A stretch of DNA of 43,510 bases from an uncultured Clostridia bacterium (GCA_947166625.1 CAMVEX010000023.1:1-43510); one strand, 5' to 3'; shown: positions 18,834 through 28,537, counted from the stretch's first letter. Notes: generated by a model not told the origin, from the letters alone. Translations and numbers: made by a program.

Positions 18834-20486
18834 TTACGGGGCAAATACTTTTTCGGGCAGGGCGTTGAACAGGGCTCTGAACCAGGCGATTATTCTCTTG
18901 AAAAAGCCCGAATTGACCGTTATTGTGAAGCTGCCCTGAGCAGATGTGCCGTCGGAATTCTCAACGGTCGAGCCGTCTGAGGAAACCGCTTTAACCGTAA
19001 AGGTACGGGTCTGAGTCATCTCGCCGAGATCGTGATTGATATAGGCGGAGCCGTTTTTGATGATGTTGCCGTTTTCGTCGCAGAGAACTATTCTCGCGCC
19101 GTCGGGAAGGTTTTGTGCGGACGCTCTGACGGTGACCTTGGTCCTGTAATCAACGGTACCGCTCCCCGGTATTTTGAGAACAACTGCGGTGACGGCGGGC
19201 TCATCGGGAGTTTCGGGCTCATCCTGATTCGCAAGCTCATAGGGGATATTGTGAGCGGCGGCGTATTCTACGGCGTAGCTGCCTTCATCCGCTTTGATTT
19301 TGAGAGAAGCGCAGTTTGAAAACGCATCGTGAGCTATCTGAGTGACCGAAGCGGGAATATATACCTCGCCGAGCGACGAACACCCGGAAAATGCACTGCC
19401 TATCTGAGTAACGCTGCCGGGTATGGTGACCTTTGAGAGCGATTTACAGTTTGTGAACGCGTCATCCGATACTGCGGTAACGCCGTCTTCAAAAATGACC
19501 TCTTTCACTCCGCTCGCGTAAAACGCCGCGGTAAAATCGGTTACGCCGGCGGGGATCGTGACAGTCCCCAGAGCGCTGCAATTAAGGAAGGCGTTTTCGC
19601 CTATGTTCTTGAGAGATGACGGGAAAACGACCGATTCAAGCTTGGTGCAGTTTGAAAAAGCGGCTTTGCCGATGCTCTGAGTTCCCTCCGGGATGATGAC
19701 CGATTTAAGAGCGCCGAATGCGAAAGCGCCGCTGAGTATCTCTGTGACCCCGTCGGGTACGCTGTAAGCTCCGTTATCGGGGATATTGCCCAGAGCGTGC
19801 TGAATGAACGATTTGCCGTCTTTACTCAGGAGGCTTCCGCCCGACTGGATAAAAGAAGGATTGCCCTGCGCCACATAAAATCCCGTCAGCGAGCGGCAGC
19901 CGAAAAAGGCATCTTCGCCGATCGAGGCGAGGGTTGAAGGAAGATAAACCTCCTCAAGGGTGTTGTTTCTGATGAACGCCCTGTCTCCGACCGAAGCAAC
20001 TCCCTCGGGGATATTCACTATCACGAGCGAGCAGTTTTTGAAGCACTCCTCGGGTATTGCCGAAAGCTTATCGGGCAGAGTGATATCCGAAAGATCGGTA
20101 CAATCCGAAAACGCGCTTTCACCGAGTTTTACGGTATCTGCACCGGAAGCAAATTCAACCGATTTGACGCCGACGCAATTCTGAAAAGCCGAATTGCCGA
20201 CAGTCTTTACGCCCGAAGGAATCTTGACCTCGGGACCTATCTCGGAATAATTTTTGAAAGCGGACTGTCTTATCTCGATAACGGGCTTGCCGTCGATCTC
20301 TTCGGGAATTATGAGGCTGCCGCCGAAAGTGTTTGAAACACCCGTGACAACATATCCCGAAGAATCGGATTTGAGATTGTAGAGTATTCCGTCATATTCA
20401 ACGGCGAATGCGTTAAAAACGAATATGCCGGAGGCAATTATGAGAAGCGAAAAAACGAGTGCTCCGAACTTCTTGAAATTTTTCAT
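18834..20486 (-). CDS. Secreted BspA-like leucine-rich-repeat (LRR_5) surface protein
   Basis: 550-residue exported protein. The signal peptide is GALVFSLLIIASGIFVFNAFA. About twelve LRR_5 repeats of the form AFxNCxxLxxVxIPxxVxxIGxxAF run from residue 50 to 400 (for example SAFQNCVGVKSVEFASG and AFLNCSALGTVTIPAG). A Pro/Glu linker (EPETPDEPAV) leads to a 95-residue beta domain (TVDYRTKVTVRASAQNLPDG) and an aromatic amphipathic tail, FFKRIIAWFRALFNALP. The last two parts are homologous to those of the LRR protein at 37493-38974. Such proteins are surface adhesins or ligand binders. There is no LPXTG or SLH anchor. It is the last gene of a five-gene leftward operon, 30 bases after the lipoprotein gene, with AAAAGGGGAG before the ATG. 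Confidence 0.88.
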   Translation of the reverse strand: MKNFKKFGALVFSLLIIASGIFVFNAFAVEYDGILYNLKSDSSGYVVTGVSNTFGGSLIIPEEIDGKPVIEIRQSAFKNYSEIGPEVKIPSGVKTVGNSAFQNCVGVKSVEFASGADTVKLGESAFSDCTDLSDITLPDKLSAIPEECFKNCSLVIVNIPEGVASVGDRAFIRNNTLEEVYLPSTLASIGEDAFFGCRSLTGFYVAQGNPSFIQSGGSLLSKDGKSFIQHALGNIPDNGAYSVPDGVTEILSGAFAFGALKSVIIPEGTQSIGKAAFSNCTKLESVVFPSSLKNIGENAFLNCSALGTVTIPAGVTDFTAAFYASGVKEVIFEDGVTAVSDDAFTNCKSLSKVTIPGSVTQIGSAFSGCSSLGEVYIPASVTQIAHDAFSNCASLKIKADEGSYAVEYAAAHNIPYELANQDEPETPDEPAVTAVVLKIPGSGTVDYRTKVTVRASAQNLPDGARIVLCDENGNIIKNGSAYINHDLGEMTQTRTFTVKAVSSDGSTVENSDGTSAQGSFTITVNSGFFKRIIAWFRALFNALPEKVFAP

Positions 20487-20516
20487 TATCGACTCCCCTT
20501 TTGATATGGTCTGATA

Positions 20517-21119
20517 TTACGGCTCTCTGTCAAAGAATTCAACGCGAACGGTGCTGAAGGGCACATTGAATCTGATATTTTCAACGGTATCGCCGGTATG
20601 AGTACCCTCGGTTTTGACGGCGACGGTGGAATCCCTGACGACCTTGCCCCGGGCGTTATATGCCTTGTAGCCGATCACGAGATTTTTGCGGGCGGATCCG
20701 AGATAGATTAGTTTCACATCTAGATAGCCGTAAGCGCTGCTCGCGAAGCTTTCATCATCAAATCTGATATTGTTTATCTCGCCGTAATTTGTGCCGTCGG
20801 AGTAATAATTCTGAAGCACAAACTCGACATCGGCGATTTTATACCCGACATTCCCGTTTTCTTTTTGCGTTTGCGAAACCGAACCGGCGGGAGAAGAAGC
20901 GGACGAAGCATCGCTGTTACCTGCCTGCGAAGAGCCGGTTTCTTCAGAATCGCTCTCGCTTGCCGCGCCGCTGTTTCCGGAGAAGGGATCTATCATCGAA
21001 TGGATTTCGGTAACGGTCACCTTTTCGGTCTCGGGCGGTTTCTCTCCGCAGGAGGCGAATAACGCAACCATCATCGCGGTAGTAAGAAAAGCCGCCGTAA
21101 TTCTCATAAAATATCTCAT
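20517..21119 (-). CDS. Lipoprotein of unknown function
   Basis: 200-residue protein with a signal peptide and a lipobox-like ALFASC, giving a lipidated Cys near residue 24. Residues 45-85 are a Ser/Glu/Ala-rich low-complexity linker, typical of spacers that lift a domain through the wall. The C-terminal 115 residues (YKIADVEFVLQNYYSDG to STVRVEFFDREP) look like a beta-sandwich. I do not recognise the family. Its start overlaps the trmL stop by four bases (ATGA), so the two are translationally coupled. Confidence 0.78.
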   Translation of the reverse strand: MRYFMRITAAFLTTAMMVALFASCGEKPPETEKVTVTEIHSMIDPFSGNSGAASESDSEETGSSQAGNSDASSASSPAGSVSQTQKENGNVGYKIADVEFVLQNYYSDGTNYGEINNIRFDDESFASSAYGYLDVKLIYLGSARKNLVIGYKAYNARGKVVRDSTVAVKTEGTHTGDTVENIRFNVPFSTVRVEFFDREP

Positions 21120-21634
21120 AATTCATCAACCTGCCAATCAAATTTTGTAAGCCTGCCCTTTGTCAAAAGCTCCGGATAATTCCACTGCCGAAGCACCTCA
21201 TAGACGCCGACCGCGACGCTGTTTGAGAGATTAAGACTGCGGGCATCGGAATTATTTATCATCGGTATCCTGACACACCGCTCCGGATTTTCATAAAGAA
21301 GCTCCTCGGGAAGGCCTGCCGTTTCTTTGCCGAAAACTATATAACACCCGTCGGGATAGGAAATATCCGAATGAATCCGGGTGGCTTTGGTGGAAAAATA
21401 ATAGAATTCACCGCCGGAATTCTCAGAAAAGAATTCTTCAAGAGAATCATAATAGGTGATATCGAGCAAATGCCAGTAGTCAAGCCCCGCTCTTTTAAGC
21501 TTCGCGTCATCAATCTTGAAGCCCATCGGGCCGACAAGATGAAGACGGCACCCGGTAGCGGCGCAGGTGCGCGCAATGTTGCCGGTATTTTGCGGGATCT
21601 GAGGCTCAACAAGGACTATATTAAGCTGTGCCAT
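21116..21634 (-). CDS. trmL: tRNA (cytidine(34)-2'-O)-methyltransferase TrmL
   Basis: SPOUT-class, SAM-dependent methyltransferase that modifies the wobble ribose of tRNA-Leu; 172 residues, the family's usual length. Motifs: NIVLVEPQIPQNTGNIARTC at the N terminus, VFGKETAGLPEELL near residue 105 and IPMINNSDARSLNLSNSVAV near 130, forming the trefoil-knot cofactor site. It lies nine bases after pth and overlaps the next lipoprotein gene by four bases, so it is mid-operon. Confidence 0.95.
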   Translation of the reverse strand: MAQLNIVLVEPQIPQNTGNIARTCAATGCRLHLVGPMGFKIDDAKLKRAGLDYWHLLDITYYDSLEEFFSENSGGEFYYFSTKATRIHSDISYPDGCYIVFGKETAGLPEELLYENPERCVRIPMINNSDARSLNLSNSVAVGVYEVLRQWNYPELLTKGRLTKFDWQVDEL

Positions 21635-21643
21635 AAATGCCTC

Positions 21644-22249
21644 TCAGGAATTATATTTACTCATAGCGGCGTCGATTTCGCCGTTTACCATCATTTCAAC
21701 CGCTCCGACGGCATTCTCTGCCGCCTGCCTCATCAGCTTGGCTTCATCGGAGCCGAATGATGAAAGCACCCAATCCGCAAGATCATAATCGGGATGGGGC
21801 TTTTTGCCTACGCCGAGTTTGATACGCGGGAAATTGTCGGAATTGAGGTGGTAAATTATGCTCTTGATGCCGTTGTGACCGCCGTCCGTTCCCTTTCTCC
21901 TGATACGGAGTTTGCCGCAGTCAAGAGAAATATCATCAAAGACCACGATGATATTTTCGGCGGGGATCTTATAAAAAGACGCCGCCTCGCGGATGCTCTG
22001 ACCGCTCTCATTCATAAAGGTCTGAGGCTTGAGAATAAGGCACTTATGCCCGTTTATCTCTACGAGAGCCGTAACGGCTTTGAATTTGATTTTATTCACC
22101 TTGAAACCGTATTTCGCGGCAAGCATATCAATAAAAACAAAACCGCTGTTGTGCCTGGTGGATTCATATTTTGCCCCGGGATTACCGAGCCCCGCGATGA
22201 TGAATTCTGGAGCGCCCGAAGCCGGTTTGCTTCTGCGGAAAAACATCAT
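21644..22249 (-). CDS. pth: Peptidyl-tRNA hydrolase
   Basis: Cytoplasmic enzyme that hydrolyses peptidyl-tRNA released from stalled ribosomes, 201 residues. Catalytic features: AGLGNPGAKYESTRHNSGF (active-site His after the Arg, and the Asn of GNPG), the TFMNESGQSI substrate loop, VFDDISLDCG (Asp) and KGTDGGHNGIKSI. The N terminus carries about ten extra residues (MMFFRRSKPASG) before the usual start. Its ATG overlaps the stop of the upstream membrane-anchored protein. Confidence 0.96.
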   Translation of the reverse strand: MMFFRRSKPASGAPEFIIAGLGNPGAKYESTRHNSGFVFIDMLAAKYGFKVNKIKFKAVTALVEINGHKCLILKPQTFMNESGQSIREAASFYKIPAENIIVVFDDISLDCGKLRIRRKGTDGGHNGIKSIIYHLNSDNFPRIKLGVGKKPHPDYDLADWVLSSFGSDEAKLMRQAAENAVGAVEMMVNGEIDAAMSKYNS

Positions 22250-22845
22250 TCAGCCACCCGGACAGCAGTCACTTCGCCGACCATATCCTCCTGCGACGGG
22301 TCACCGGCAGCGCTTGCGCAGAGAAGATTTATCTCGCAGGAATGAACGAGCTTTTCAACATCGGGGTAAGAGATATCTTCATCGTGCATAAGAACATTGA
22401 GCGAGATCGCTCCCTGACCGCCCTCCTGAATCTGAATCATGGTCGATTCAAGCGATTTGCTGATATAGAGATCATCATCGGGAATATTCTTGATTTCTAT
22501 TCCGGTGATGACGACGGGCGATTCGGAATTATTTTTGATCTCGACAAGCTGATTGAGTGAAAGCCACTGCTCGGGAGTATCAATGAAATTCTGAGCCGTG
22601 TCTTTATCCATACCGTAGTTTTGAACGAATATGTCTTTATATCTCAGTTTATCTCTGTTTACCATCTGAAAGATCTGATTGTATTCATTGAAATCGCTGA
22701 ACTTCGCCTCAACGGAAACGGTTTCAAATTCGGGCTTGCGTTTTTCCGATCTCTTTCCGGTCAATTTGAAAAGACCGAATATCGCGCCGCAGACGATACC
22801 TGCCGCGAGCATTATCAAAAGAAGCGTCTTGATTGATTTTTTCAT
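22246..22845 (-). CDS. Membrane-anchored protein of unknown function
   Basis: 199 residues with one N-terminal transmembrane helix (TLLLIMLAAGIVCGAIFGLF) and a basic stop-transfer segment KLTGKRSEKRKP. The remainder is predicted to face outward, with a beta-rich C-terminal half (LVEIKNNSESPVVITGIEIKN) resembling an immunoglobulin-like fold. I do not recognise the family. It is the first gene of the leftward pth-trmL operon and overlaps pth by four bases. Confidence 0.75.
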   Translation of the reverse strand: MKKSIKTLLLIMLAAGIVCGAIFGLFKLTGKRSEKRKPEFETVSVEAKFSDFNEYNQIFQMVNRDKLRYKDIFVQNYGMDKDTAQNFIDTPEQWLSLNQLVEIKNNSESPVVITGIEIKNIPDDDLYISKSLESTMIQIQEGGQGAISLNVLMHDEDISYPDVEKLVHSCEINLLCASAAGDPSQEDMVGEVTAVRVAE

Positions 22846-22881
22846 GGAATGCGCTCTCCTTAGCCAAAATTATCCGACTGT

Positions 22882-22910
22882 ATTATCTCACAAAATCGCA
22901 AAAAAAACAA
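22882..22910 (-). promoter_or_regulatory. Possible promoter of the pth-trmL-LRR operon
   Basis: TTGTTT (22910-22905), a 17-base spacer and GATAAT (22887-22882) upstream of the first gene of the leftward operon. The -35 match is weak. Confidence 0.4.
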
Positions 22911-22963
22911 TAGATAATGAAATTATTAACTTTAATTTAATAATTGTCCCCGCCGATTTTCAT

Positions 22964-22992
22964 TGACAAAACAGAGCTGTTATTATAAAATA
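22964..22992 (+). promoter_or_regulatory. Promoter of the ABC exporter operon
   Basis: TTGACA (22964-22969), a 17-base spacer and TAAAAT (22987-22992), 32 bases before the ATG of the first ABC gene. Confidence 0.7.
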
Positions 22993-23023
22993 CCAAAAGG
23001 AATAATCTCAAAGAGGATCATAT

Positions 23024-24739
23024 ATGACAAAACTGCTCGGATACTTCAAAGGAATGAGAATAAAAGGTCTCCTCGCTCCGCTTCTCAAAATGTCGGAGGC
23101 GGGGCTTGAGCTGCTGGTGCCGCTGATAATCGCTCAGATAATAGATCTCGGGATCTCTCAGAATAACAGGCAGATCATTTACACGAGAGGATTGCAGCTT
23201 GTGATCACGGGGCTTATCGGGCTGAGCGTTTCGGTGACCGCGCAGTATTTTTCGGCATACACCGCGGTTTCGTTTGTGAAGCGGATACAGCATATATGCT
23301 ATGAAAAGATACAGCGGATGTCTTTCACACAGCATAACGAGATAGGCACGTCCACTCTGATAACAAGGCTCACCGGCGATATGGACAGCATAAGAAACGG
23401 AGTGAATCTGACTTTAAGGCTTCTGCTCCGCTCGCCGGTAGTGGTCATAGGTGCCTGCATAATGGCATTCAGGGTAGATAAACAGGCCGCCGCCGTATTC
23501 ATAGGCGCGGTGCCCCTGCTGGCGCTTGTGATTTTTGCCGTAATGATAATAACGATACCGAAAAACAGGCATATCCGCTCGGCGGTTGACGGCGCTCTTA
23601 CAACAGTAAGAGAGAGCGTAACGGGCGCAAGAGTTTTGCGGGCGTTCGGGATAGAGAAAAATCAGGCGGATGAATTCACGGCAAAAAACGAAATACTCAC
23701 CCGCCTGCAGGAAAGGACGGGAAGGATCTCCGCCCTGCTCAATCCGCTGACCTGCCTTATAGTCAACACGGCATCCGCCTGCCTTATCTGGATAGGGGCA
23801 AAGCGTGTGGACGCGGGCATAATCTCGTGCGGAGCGGTAGTCGCCCTTTACAGCTATATGTCTCAGATACTCGTCGAGCTGATAAAGCTCGCGAATCTGA
23901 TAATCACTCTCACAAAATCCTTCGCCTGCGCAGACAGGGTGGCTTCTCTGCTCGAAACGCCGGATGAAGAGATCCCGGAATCCGCTCCCGATAAAGAGAG
24001 CGGCGCTTACATTGAATTTGACAATGTTTCATTCACATATAAGGGAGCCGGAGCGCCCGCTTTGAAGGATATTTCTTTCAGCGTAAACAGAGGCGAGCGG
24101 ATCGGCATCATCGGAGCAACGGGTTCGGGAAAATCAACGCTTATGAATCTTCTTGCAGGATTTTACCGGCCGACTCGGGGTCATATTTACATCGAAGGCA
24201 AGGATATAAATTCATACGGCAGAGAAGAGCTCGCAAAAAAGATCGGCTTCGTTGAGCAAAAAAGCGTTATCTTCGGAGGGACGGTAAGGAGCAATCTGAC
24301 TCTCGGAAACGAAAACGCCGGAGACGAAGAGATAACCGCCGCCCTCAAAGCGGCGCAGGCCGATGATTTCGTTGCGCAAAAAGAAAACGGGATCGACACG
24401 GTAACGGAGCAAAACGGCAGGAATTTTTCCGGAGGCCAGAGGCAGAGGCTGTCTGTTGCAAGGGCGCTGCTTAAAAATCCCGATATTCTTATACTTGACG
24501 ACGCATCCAGCGCACTCGACTACCTGACGGATTCAAAGATGAGGAAGGCTCTCTCGGGTCTTGACTGCCGGGCGATATTCACCGTTTCACAGCGCACCGG
24601 GTCGATACTCGACTGCGATAAAATAATACTGCTTGAGGACGGAGAGGCCGCCGCAGGCACTCACGATGAGCTGCTCAAAAATAACGAAGAATACCGCGAA
24701 ATCCACCTTTCACAGTTTGAGGAGGATGACGCAGTATGA
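23024..24739 (+). CDS. ABC exporter half-transporter, subunit with degenerate ATPase site
   Basis: 571-residue protein with an N-terminal six-helix exporter domain fused to an ATP-binding domain. Walker A is GATGSGKST near residue 367, the signature is FSGGQRQRLS near 472 and Walker B is ILILDDASSALD. The catalytic Glu after Walker B is Asp, and the switch His is replaced by Gln (TVSQRTGS). This is the pattern of the degenerate-site partner in heterodimeric exporters such as BmrC or TM287. It overlaps the next ABC gene by four bases, so the two are made in equal amounts. The substrate (drug, peptide or lipid) is unknown. Confidence 0.93.
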   Translation: MTKLLGYFKGMRIKGLLAPLLKMSEAGLELLVPLIIAQIIDLGISQNNRQIIYTRGLQLVITGLIGLSVSVTAQYFSAYTAVSFVKRIQHICYEKIQRMSFTQHNEIGTSTLITRLTGDMDSIRNGVNLTLRLLLRSPVVVIGACIMAFRVDKQAAAVFIGAVPLLALVIFAVMIITIPKNRHIRSAVDGALTTVRESVTGARVLRAFGIEKNQADEFTAKNEILTRLQERTGRISALLNPLTCLIVNTASACLIWIGAKRVDAGIISCGAVVALYSYMSQILVELIKLANLIITLTKSFACADRVASLLETPDEEIPESAPDKESGAYIEFDNVSFTYKGAGAPALKDISFSVNRGERIGIIGATGSGKSTLMNLLAGFYRPTRGHIYIEGKDINSYGREELAKKIGFVEQKSVIFGGTVRSNLTLGNENAGDEEITAALKAAQADDFVAQKENGIDTVTEQNGRNFSGGQRQRLSVARALLKNPDILILDDASSALDYLTDSKMRKALSGLDCRAIFTVSQRTGSILDCDKIILLEDGEAAAGTHDELLKNNEEYREIHLSQFEEDDAV

Positions 24740-26478
24740 AAAATATGAAAAAAGGCACTCTCTCAAAAATTCTGAAATACACCTCAAAATACAATGCGCT
24801 TATCCTCATTTCGCTCATTCTTTCGACGGTCTGCGTGGCCTGCAACCTTTATATCCCCGTGCTCGCAGGCAGAGCGATAGATTCGATCGGCGTCGAGGGC
24901 AAAACCGACACACACACTTTGATATTCAACCTCTGCGCCATCCTCATTTCGGCGGGAATATCCGCTCTGTTTCAATGGATAGTAAACAATCTGAATAACT
25001 CCGTGACATACAGAGCGGTAAGAGATATAAGAAACGACGCGATAAACAAGCTCTGCTCTGTGCCCGTTTCTTATCTCGACACCCACACTGCGGGCGATAC
25101 GGTAAGCAGGGTGATCGCGGACGCGGATAATTTCGCAGAAGGTCTGCTTATGGGCTTCACGCAGTTTTTTACCGGGATACTCACCATTATCGGCACTCTC
25201 GGCTTTATGATAAGGATCAGCCCGAAAATAACGCCCGTCGTCGCCCTTCTCACTCCGCTCTCGCTTTTTGTCGCCTCATTCGTTGCCAAAAGAACTCACA
25301 AGATGTTCCTTGCGCAGTCGCGGGCAAGAGGCAAGCAGACGGCTCATATCGACGAGACGGTGGCAAATCACAATGTGATAGCCGCTTATGCCGCTCAGGA
25401 CAGAGCAATAGAGCTCTTTGACGAAATAAGCGAGGAGCTCGCGCAGGCGTCGCTAAAAGCGATATTTTTCTCATCGCTCACCAACCCCACAACGAGATTT
25501 GTCAACAGCGTTATATACGCAGGAGTCGCTCTCATAGGCGGTCTTGCGGCGCTTTCGGGAGGCTCCGTCACGGTAGGCGCCCTCACCGCGTTCCTCAACT
25601 ATTCGGGTCAATACGCAAAACCGTTCAACGAAATCTCGGGAGTTATCACCGAGCTTCAGAATTCACTTGCCTGCGCCGAAAGGATATTTGAGCTGATAGA
25701 ATCCGAAAGCGAAACGCCCGATCCTCCGGAAGCGGTCAACAGGAAGGATATAGGCGACCGCATCACCCTTGAAAATGTTGAATTCTCATACACTCCGGGC
25801 ATGGAACTTATAAAAGATCTCGATCTCGAGGTAAGTCACGGGCAGCAGATAGCGATAGTCGGCCCGACGGGCAGCGGCAAATCGACGATAATCAATCTGC
25901 TTATGCGCTTCTATGATGTAAACGACGGCAGGATCGCGATAGACAATGTGGATATAAGAGACATCACCCGCTCATCCCTGCGCTCCGGATACGGTATGGT
26001 GCTTCAGGAAACCTGGATAAAAACCGCCTCGGTCGCCGAGAATATCGCCCTCGGCAAGCCCGGAGCGACAAGAGCCGAGATAATCGAAGCCGCGAAATCC
26101 GCTCACGCCCATTCATTCATAAAGAGGCTGCCTCAGGGCTATGACACGGTCATTTCAGACGATATGTCCGGGCTCTCGCAGGGACAGAAGCAGCTGCTGT
26201 GTATCTCAAGGGTAATGCTCTCGCTGCCGCCCGCTCTTATCCTCGACGAAGCTACATCCTCCATCGACACCCGCACGGAGCTCAAAATAAGGAGCGCTTT
26301 CGCGCGCATGACAAAGGGCAGGACAAGCTTCATAGTGGCTCACAGGCTGTCAACAATAAAGCACTCCGATGTGATACTTGTGCTCAAAGACGGCAAGATA
26401 ATCGAGCAGGGCTCACACAAAGAACTGATGAGCAGACACGGATTTTACGAGACCCTCTATAACAGCAGAATTTCATAG
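24736..26478 (+). CDS. ABC exporter half-transporter, subunit with intact ATPase site
   Basis: 580-residue partner of the preceding gene. The transmembrane domain is followed by an ATP-binding domain with Walker A GPTGSGKST near residue 375, the non-standard signature LSQGQKQLL near 480, Walker B ALILDEATSSID with catalytic Glu, and the switch His in IVAHRLSTI. With the partner's canonical signature it forms the one competent ATP site, typical of BmrD/TM288-like subunits. The terminator 14 bases downstream closes the operon. Confidence 0.94.
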   Translation: MKNMKKGTLSKILKYTSKYNALILISLILSTVCVACNLYIPVLAGRAIDSIGVEGKTDTHTLIFNLCAILISAGISALFQWIVNNLNNSVTYRAVRDIRNDAINKLCSVPVSYLDTHTAGDTVSRVIADADNFAEGLLMGFTQFFTGILTIIGTLGFMIRISPKITPVVALLTPLSLFVASFVAKRTHKMFLAQSRARGKQTAHIDETVANHNVIAAYAAQDRAIELFDEISEELAQASLKAIFFSSLTNPTTRFVNSVIYAGVALIGGLAALSGGSVTVGALTAFLNYSGQYAKPFNEISGVITELQNSLACAERIFELIESESETPDPPEAVNRKDIGDRITLENVEFSYTPGMELIKDLDLEVSHGQQIAIVGPTGSGKSTIINLLMRFYDVNDGRIAIDNVDIRDITRSSLRSGYGMVLQETWIKTASVAENIALGKPGATRAEIIEAAKSAHAHSFIKRLPQGYDTVISDDMSGLSQGQKQLLCISRVMLSLPPALILDEATSSIDTRTELKIRSAFARMTKGRTSFIVAHRLSTIKHSDVILVLKDGKIIEQGSHKELMSRHGFYETLYNSRIS

Positions 26479-26491
26479 TTTTCAACCGATG

Positions 26492-26519
26492 ACCGCAGGC
26501 TTCGGCTTGCGGTTATTTT
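26492..26519 (+). terminator. Terminator of the ABC exporter operon
   Basis: ACCGCAGGC, a TTCG loop and GCTTGCGGT form a nine-pair stem, followed by TATTTTA. Confidence 0.75.
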
Positions 26520-26531
26520 ATGCCCGCGCAC

Positions 26532-26560
26532 TTGACTTTTAACAGGGAAAAATATATAAT
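26532..26560 (+). promoter_or_regulatory. Promoter of the aconitase operon
   Basis: TTGACT (26532-26537), a 17-base spacer and a perfect TATAAT (26555-26560). Confidence 0.75.
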
Positions 26561-26590
26561 ACCAACGATTATGTTAAAATGGAGGCAAAT

Positions 26591-28525
26591 ATGGGTTACA
26601 CAATAGGTCAAAAACTTATCAAAAGCCATCTGACCGAGGGTGAAATGATCCCCGGGAAAGAAATAGGGATCAAAATAGACCAGACGCTCACTCAGGACGC
26701 CACCGGCACAATGGCTTATCTTGAATTTGAGGCGATGGGGATCGAGAGAGTCAAAACCGAGTTATCGGTGGCTTACATCGACCACAACACCCTTCAGACG
26801 GGATTTGAAAACGCGGACGATCACAGATTCATCCAGTCCGTCGCAAAAAAGAGAGGGCTTCTCTTCTCAAAACCGGGCAACGGGATCTGCCATCAGCTTC
26901 ATCTTGAAAGATTCGGAAAACCCGGAAAGACCTTGATAGGCTCGGATTCACACACCCCCACGGGCGGCGGGATCGGTATGCTCGCAATAGGCGCGGGCGG
27001 CCTTGACGTAGCGGTCGCCATGGGCGGAGGGACATATTATACGACAATGCCCAAAATGACGCTTGTGCGCCTGAGCGGCAAGCTTTCGCCCTGGGTAAGC
27101 GCCAAGGATATAATCCTTGAGGTGCTCCGCATAATGAGCGTAAAGGGCGGCGTGGGCAAAATCATCGAATACGGCGGCGAGGGAGTAAAAACTCTTTCCG
27201 TTCCCGAGAGAGCGACCATCACAAACATGGGCGCGGAGCTCGGAGCCACGACTTCCGTATTCCCCTCCGATGAGATCACAAGAGCTTTCCTCAAGGCTCA
27301 GGGCAGAGAGGATGACTGGACGGAGCTTTCAAGTGACCCCGACGCCGAATATGACGAGATAATCGACATAGACCTTTCGGCTCTCGAGCCTGCGGCGGCA
27401 ATGCCCCACATGCCCGACAGAGTTAAAAGCGTTAAGGATATAGGCAAAATCAGGATCGACCAGGTATGCATAGGCTCCTGCACTAACTCATCCCTTATGG
27501 ATATGCTCAAGGTAGCGGCGATACTCAAGGGCAAAAAGGTCGCCCCGAATGTTTCGCTGACAATTTCTCCGGGCTCGATGCAGGTACTCAATATGCTCTC
27601 TCTCAACGGAGCGCTTTCAGATATACTCTCAGCCGGCGCAAGGCTTCTTGAATGCGCCTGCGGGCCGTGCATAGGAATGGGTCAGTCGCCCAATTCCGCC
27701 GGTGTTTCGCTCAGGACCTTCAACAGAAACTTTGAGGGGCGCTCGGGCACCGCTGACGCGGGGATTTACCTTGTCAGCCCCGAAACCGCCGCGGCTTCGG
27801 CTATCACCGGATTCCTCACGGATCCGAGAGAGCTCGGCGAAATGCCCGAGATAACAATGCCGGATTCCTTCATCATCAACGATAATATGATCGAGAAGCC
27901 CATCAACGAAAAAGACGCGGACTGCGTTGAAATCGTTTACGGCCCCAACATCAAGCCCTTCCCCTCAAGCACAAGCCTGCCCGAGGATATCGAGGCGCCC
28001 GCGATCCTCAAGGTCGGAGACAATATCACAACCGATCACATCATGCCTGCCGGCGCGAAGATACTTCCCTACCGCTCAAATATTCCCTATCTCTCAAACT
28101 TCTGCTTCAGGCAGTGTGACGAGCATTTTGCCGAGAGATGCAAGCAGGCGGGCAAAGGCTTCATCATAGGCGGAGCGAACTACGGCCAGGGCTCGTCGAG
28201 AGAGCACGCCGCTCTTGTTCCTCTCTATCTCGGGATAAAGGCGGTCATCACGAAATCGTTTGCGAGAATCCACATGGCAAACCTTGTGAACGCGGGAATA
28301 ATGCCATTTACCTTCGCAGATCCCGGCGATTATGACAGAATTGATACCGATGATATTCTGGCTCTCGAGGGCATCCGCTCAAAGATCGAAAACGGTGATG
28401 AAGTTACGCTTAAAAACATTACCAAGGGCGAGGAATACAAGCTCTGCTACGATTATTCTCAGAGGCAGAAGGCGATGATCCTCGCAGGCGGTCTTCTCAA
28501 CTACACCAAAGAACAACACAATTAA
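26591..28525 (+). CDS. Aconitate hydratase
   Basis: Isomerises citrate to isocitrate through cis-aconitate with a [4Fe-4S] cluster; 644 residues, the compact form found in Clostridia. Cluster cysteines are in IGSCTNSSLMD near residue 297 and CACGPCIGMGQ near 360. Other family motifs are DQTLTQDATGTMA, IGSDSHTPTGGGIGMLAIG and the C-terminal swivel domain with NITTDHIMPAG and GQGSSREHAALVP. The earlier in-frame ATG at 26579 is part of the Shine-Dalgarno ATGGAGG, so the ATG at 26591 is used. It is co-transcribed with isocitrate dehydrogenase (12-base gap). Together they make the oxidative branch to 2-oxoglutarate and glutamate; citrate synthase is not in the window. Confidence 0.93.
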   Translation: MGYTIGQKLIKSHLTEGEMIPGKEIGIKIDQTLTQDATGTMAYLEFEAMGIERVKTELSVAYIDHNTLQTGFENADDHRFIQSVAKKRGLLFSKPGNGICHQLHLERFGKPGKTLIGSDSHTPTGGGIGMLAIGAGGLDVAVAMGGGTYYTTMPKMTLVRLSGKLSPWVSAKDIILEVLRIMSVKGGVGKIIEYGGEGVKTLSVPERATITNMGAELGATTSVFPSDEITRAFLKAQGREDDWTELSSDPDAEYDEIIDIDLSALEPAAAMPHMPDRVKSVKDIGKIRIDQVCIGSCTNSSLMDMLKVAAILKGKKVAPNVSLTISPGSMQVLNMLSLNGALSDILSAGARLLECACGPCIGMGQSPNSAGVSLRTFNRNFEGRSGTADAGIYLVSPETAAASAITGFLTDPRELGEMPEITMPDSFIINDNMIEKPINEKDADCVEIVYGPNIKPFPSSTSLPEDIEAPAILKVGDNITTDHIMPAGAKILPYRSNIPYLSNFCFRQCDEHFAERCKQAGKGFIIGGANYGQGSSREHAALVPLYLGIKAVITKSFARIHMANLVNAGIMPFTFADPGDYDRIDTDDILALEGIRSKIENGDEVTLKNITKGEEYKLCYDYSQRQKAMILAGGLLNYTKEQHN

Positions 28526-28537
28526 GGGGGAATCAAT

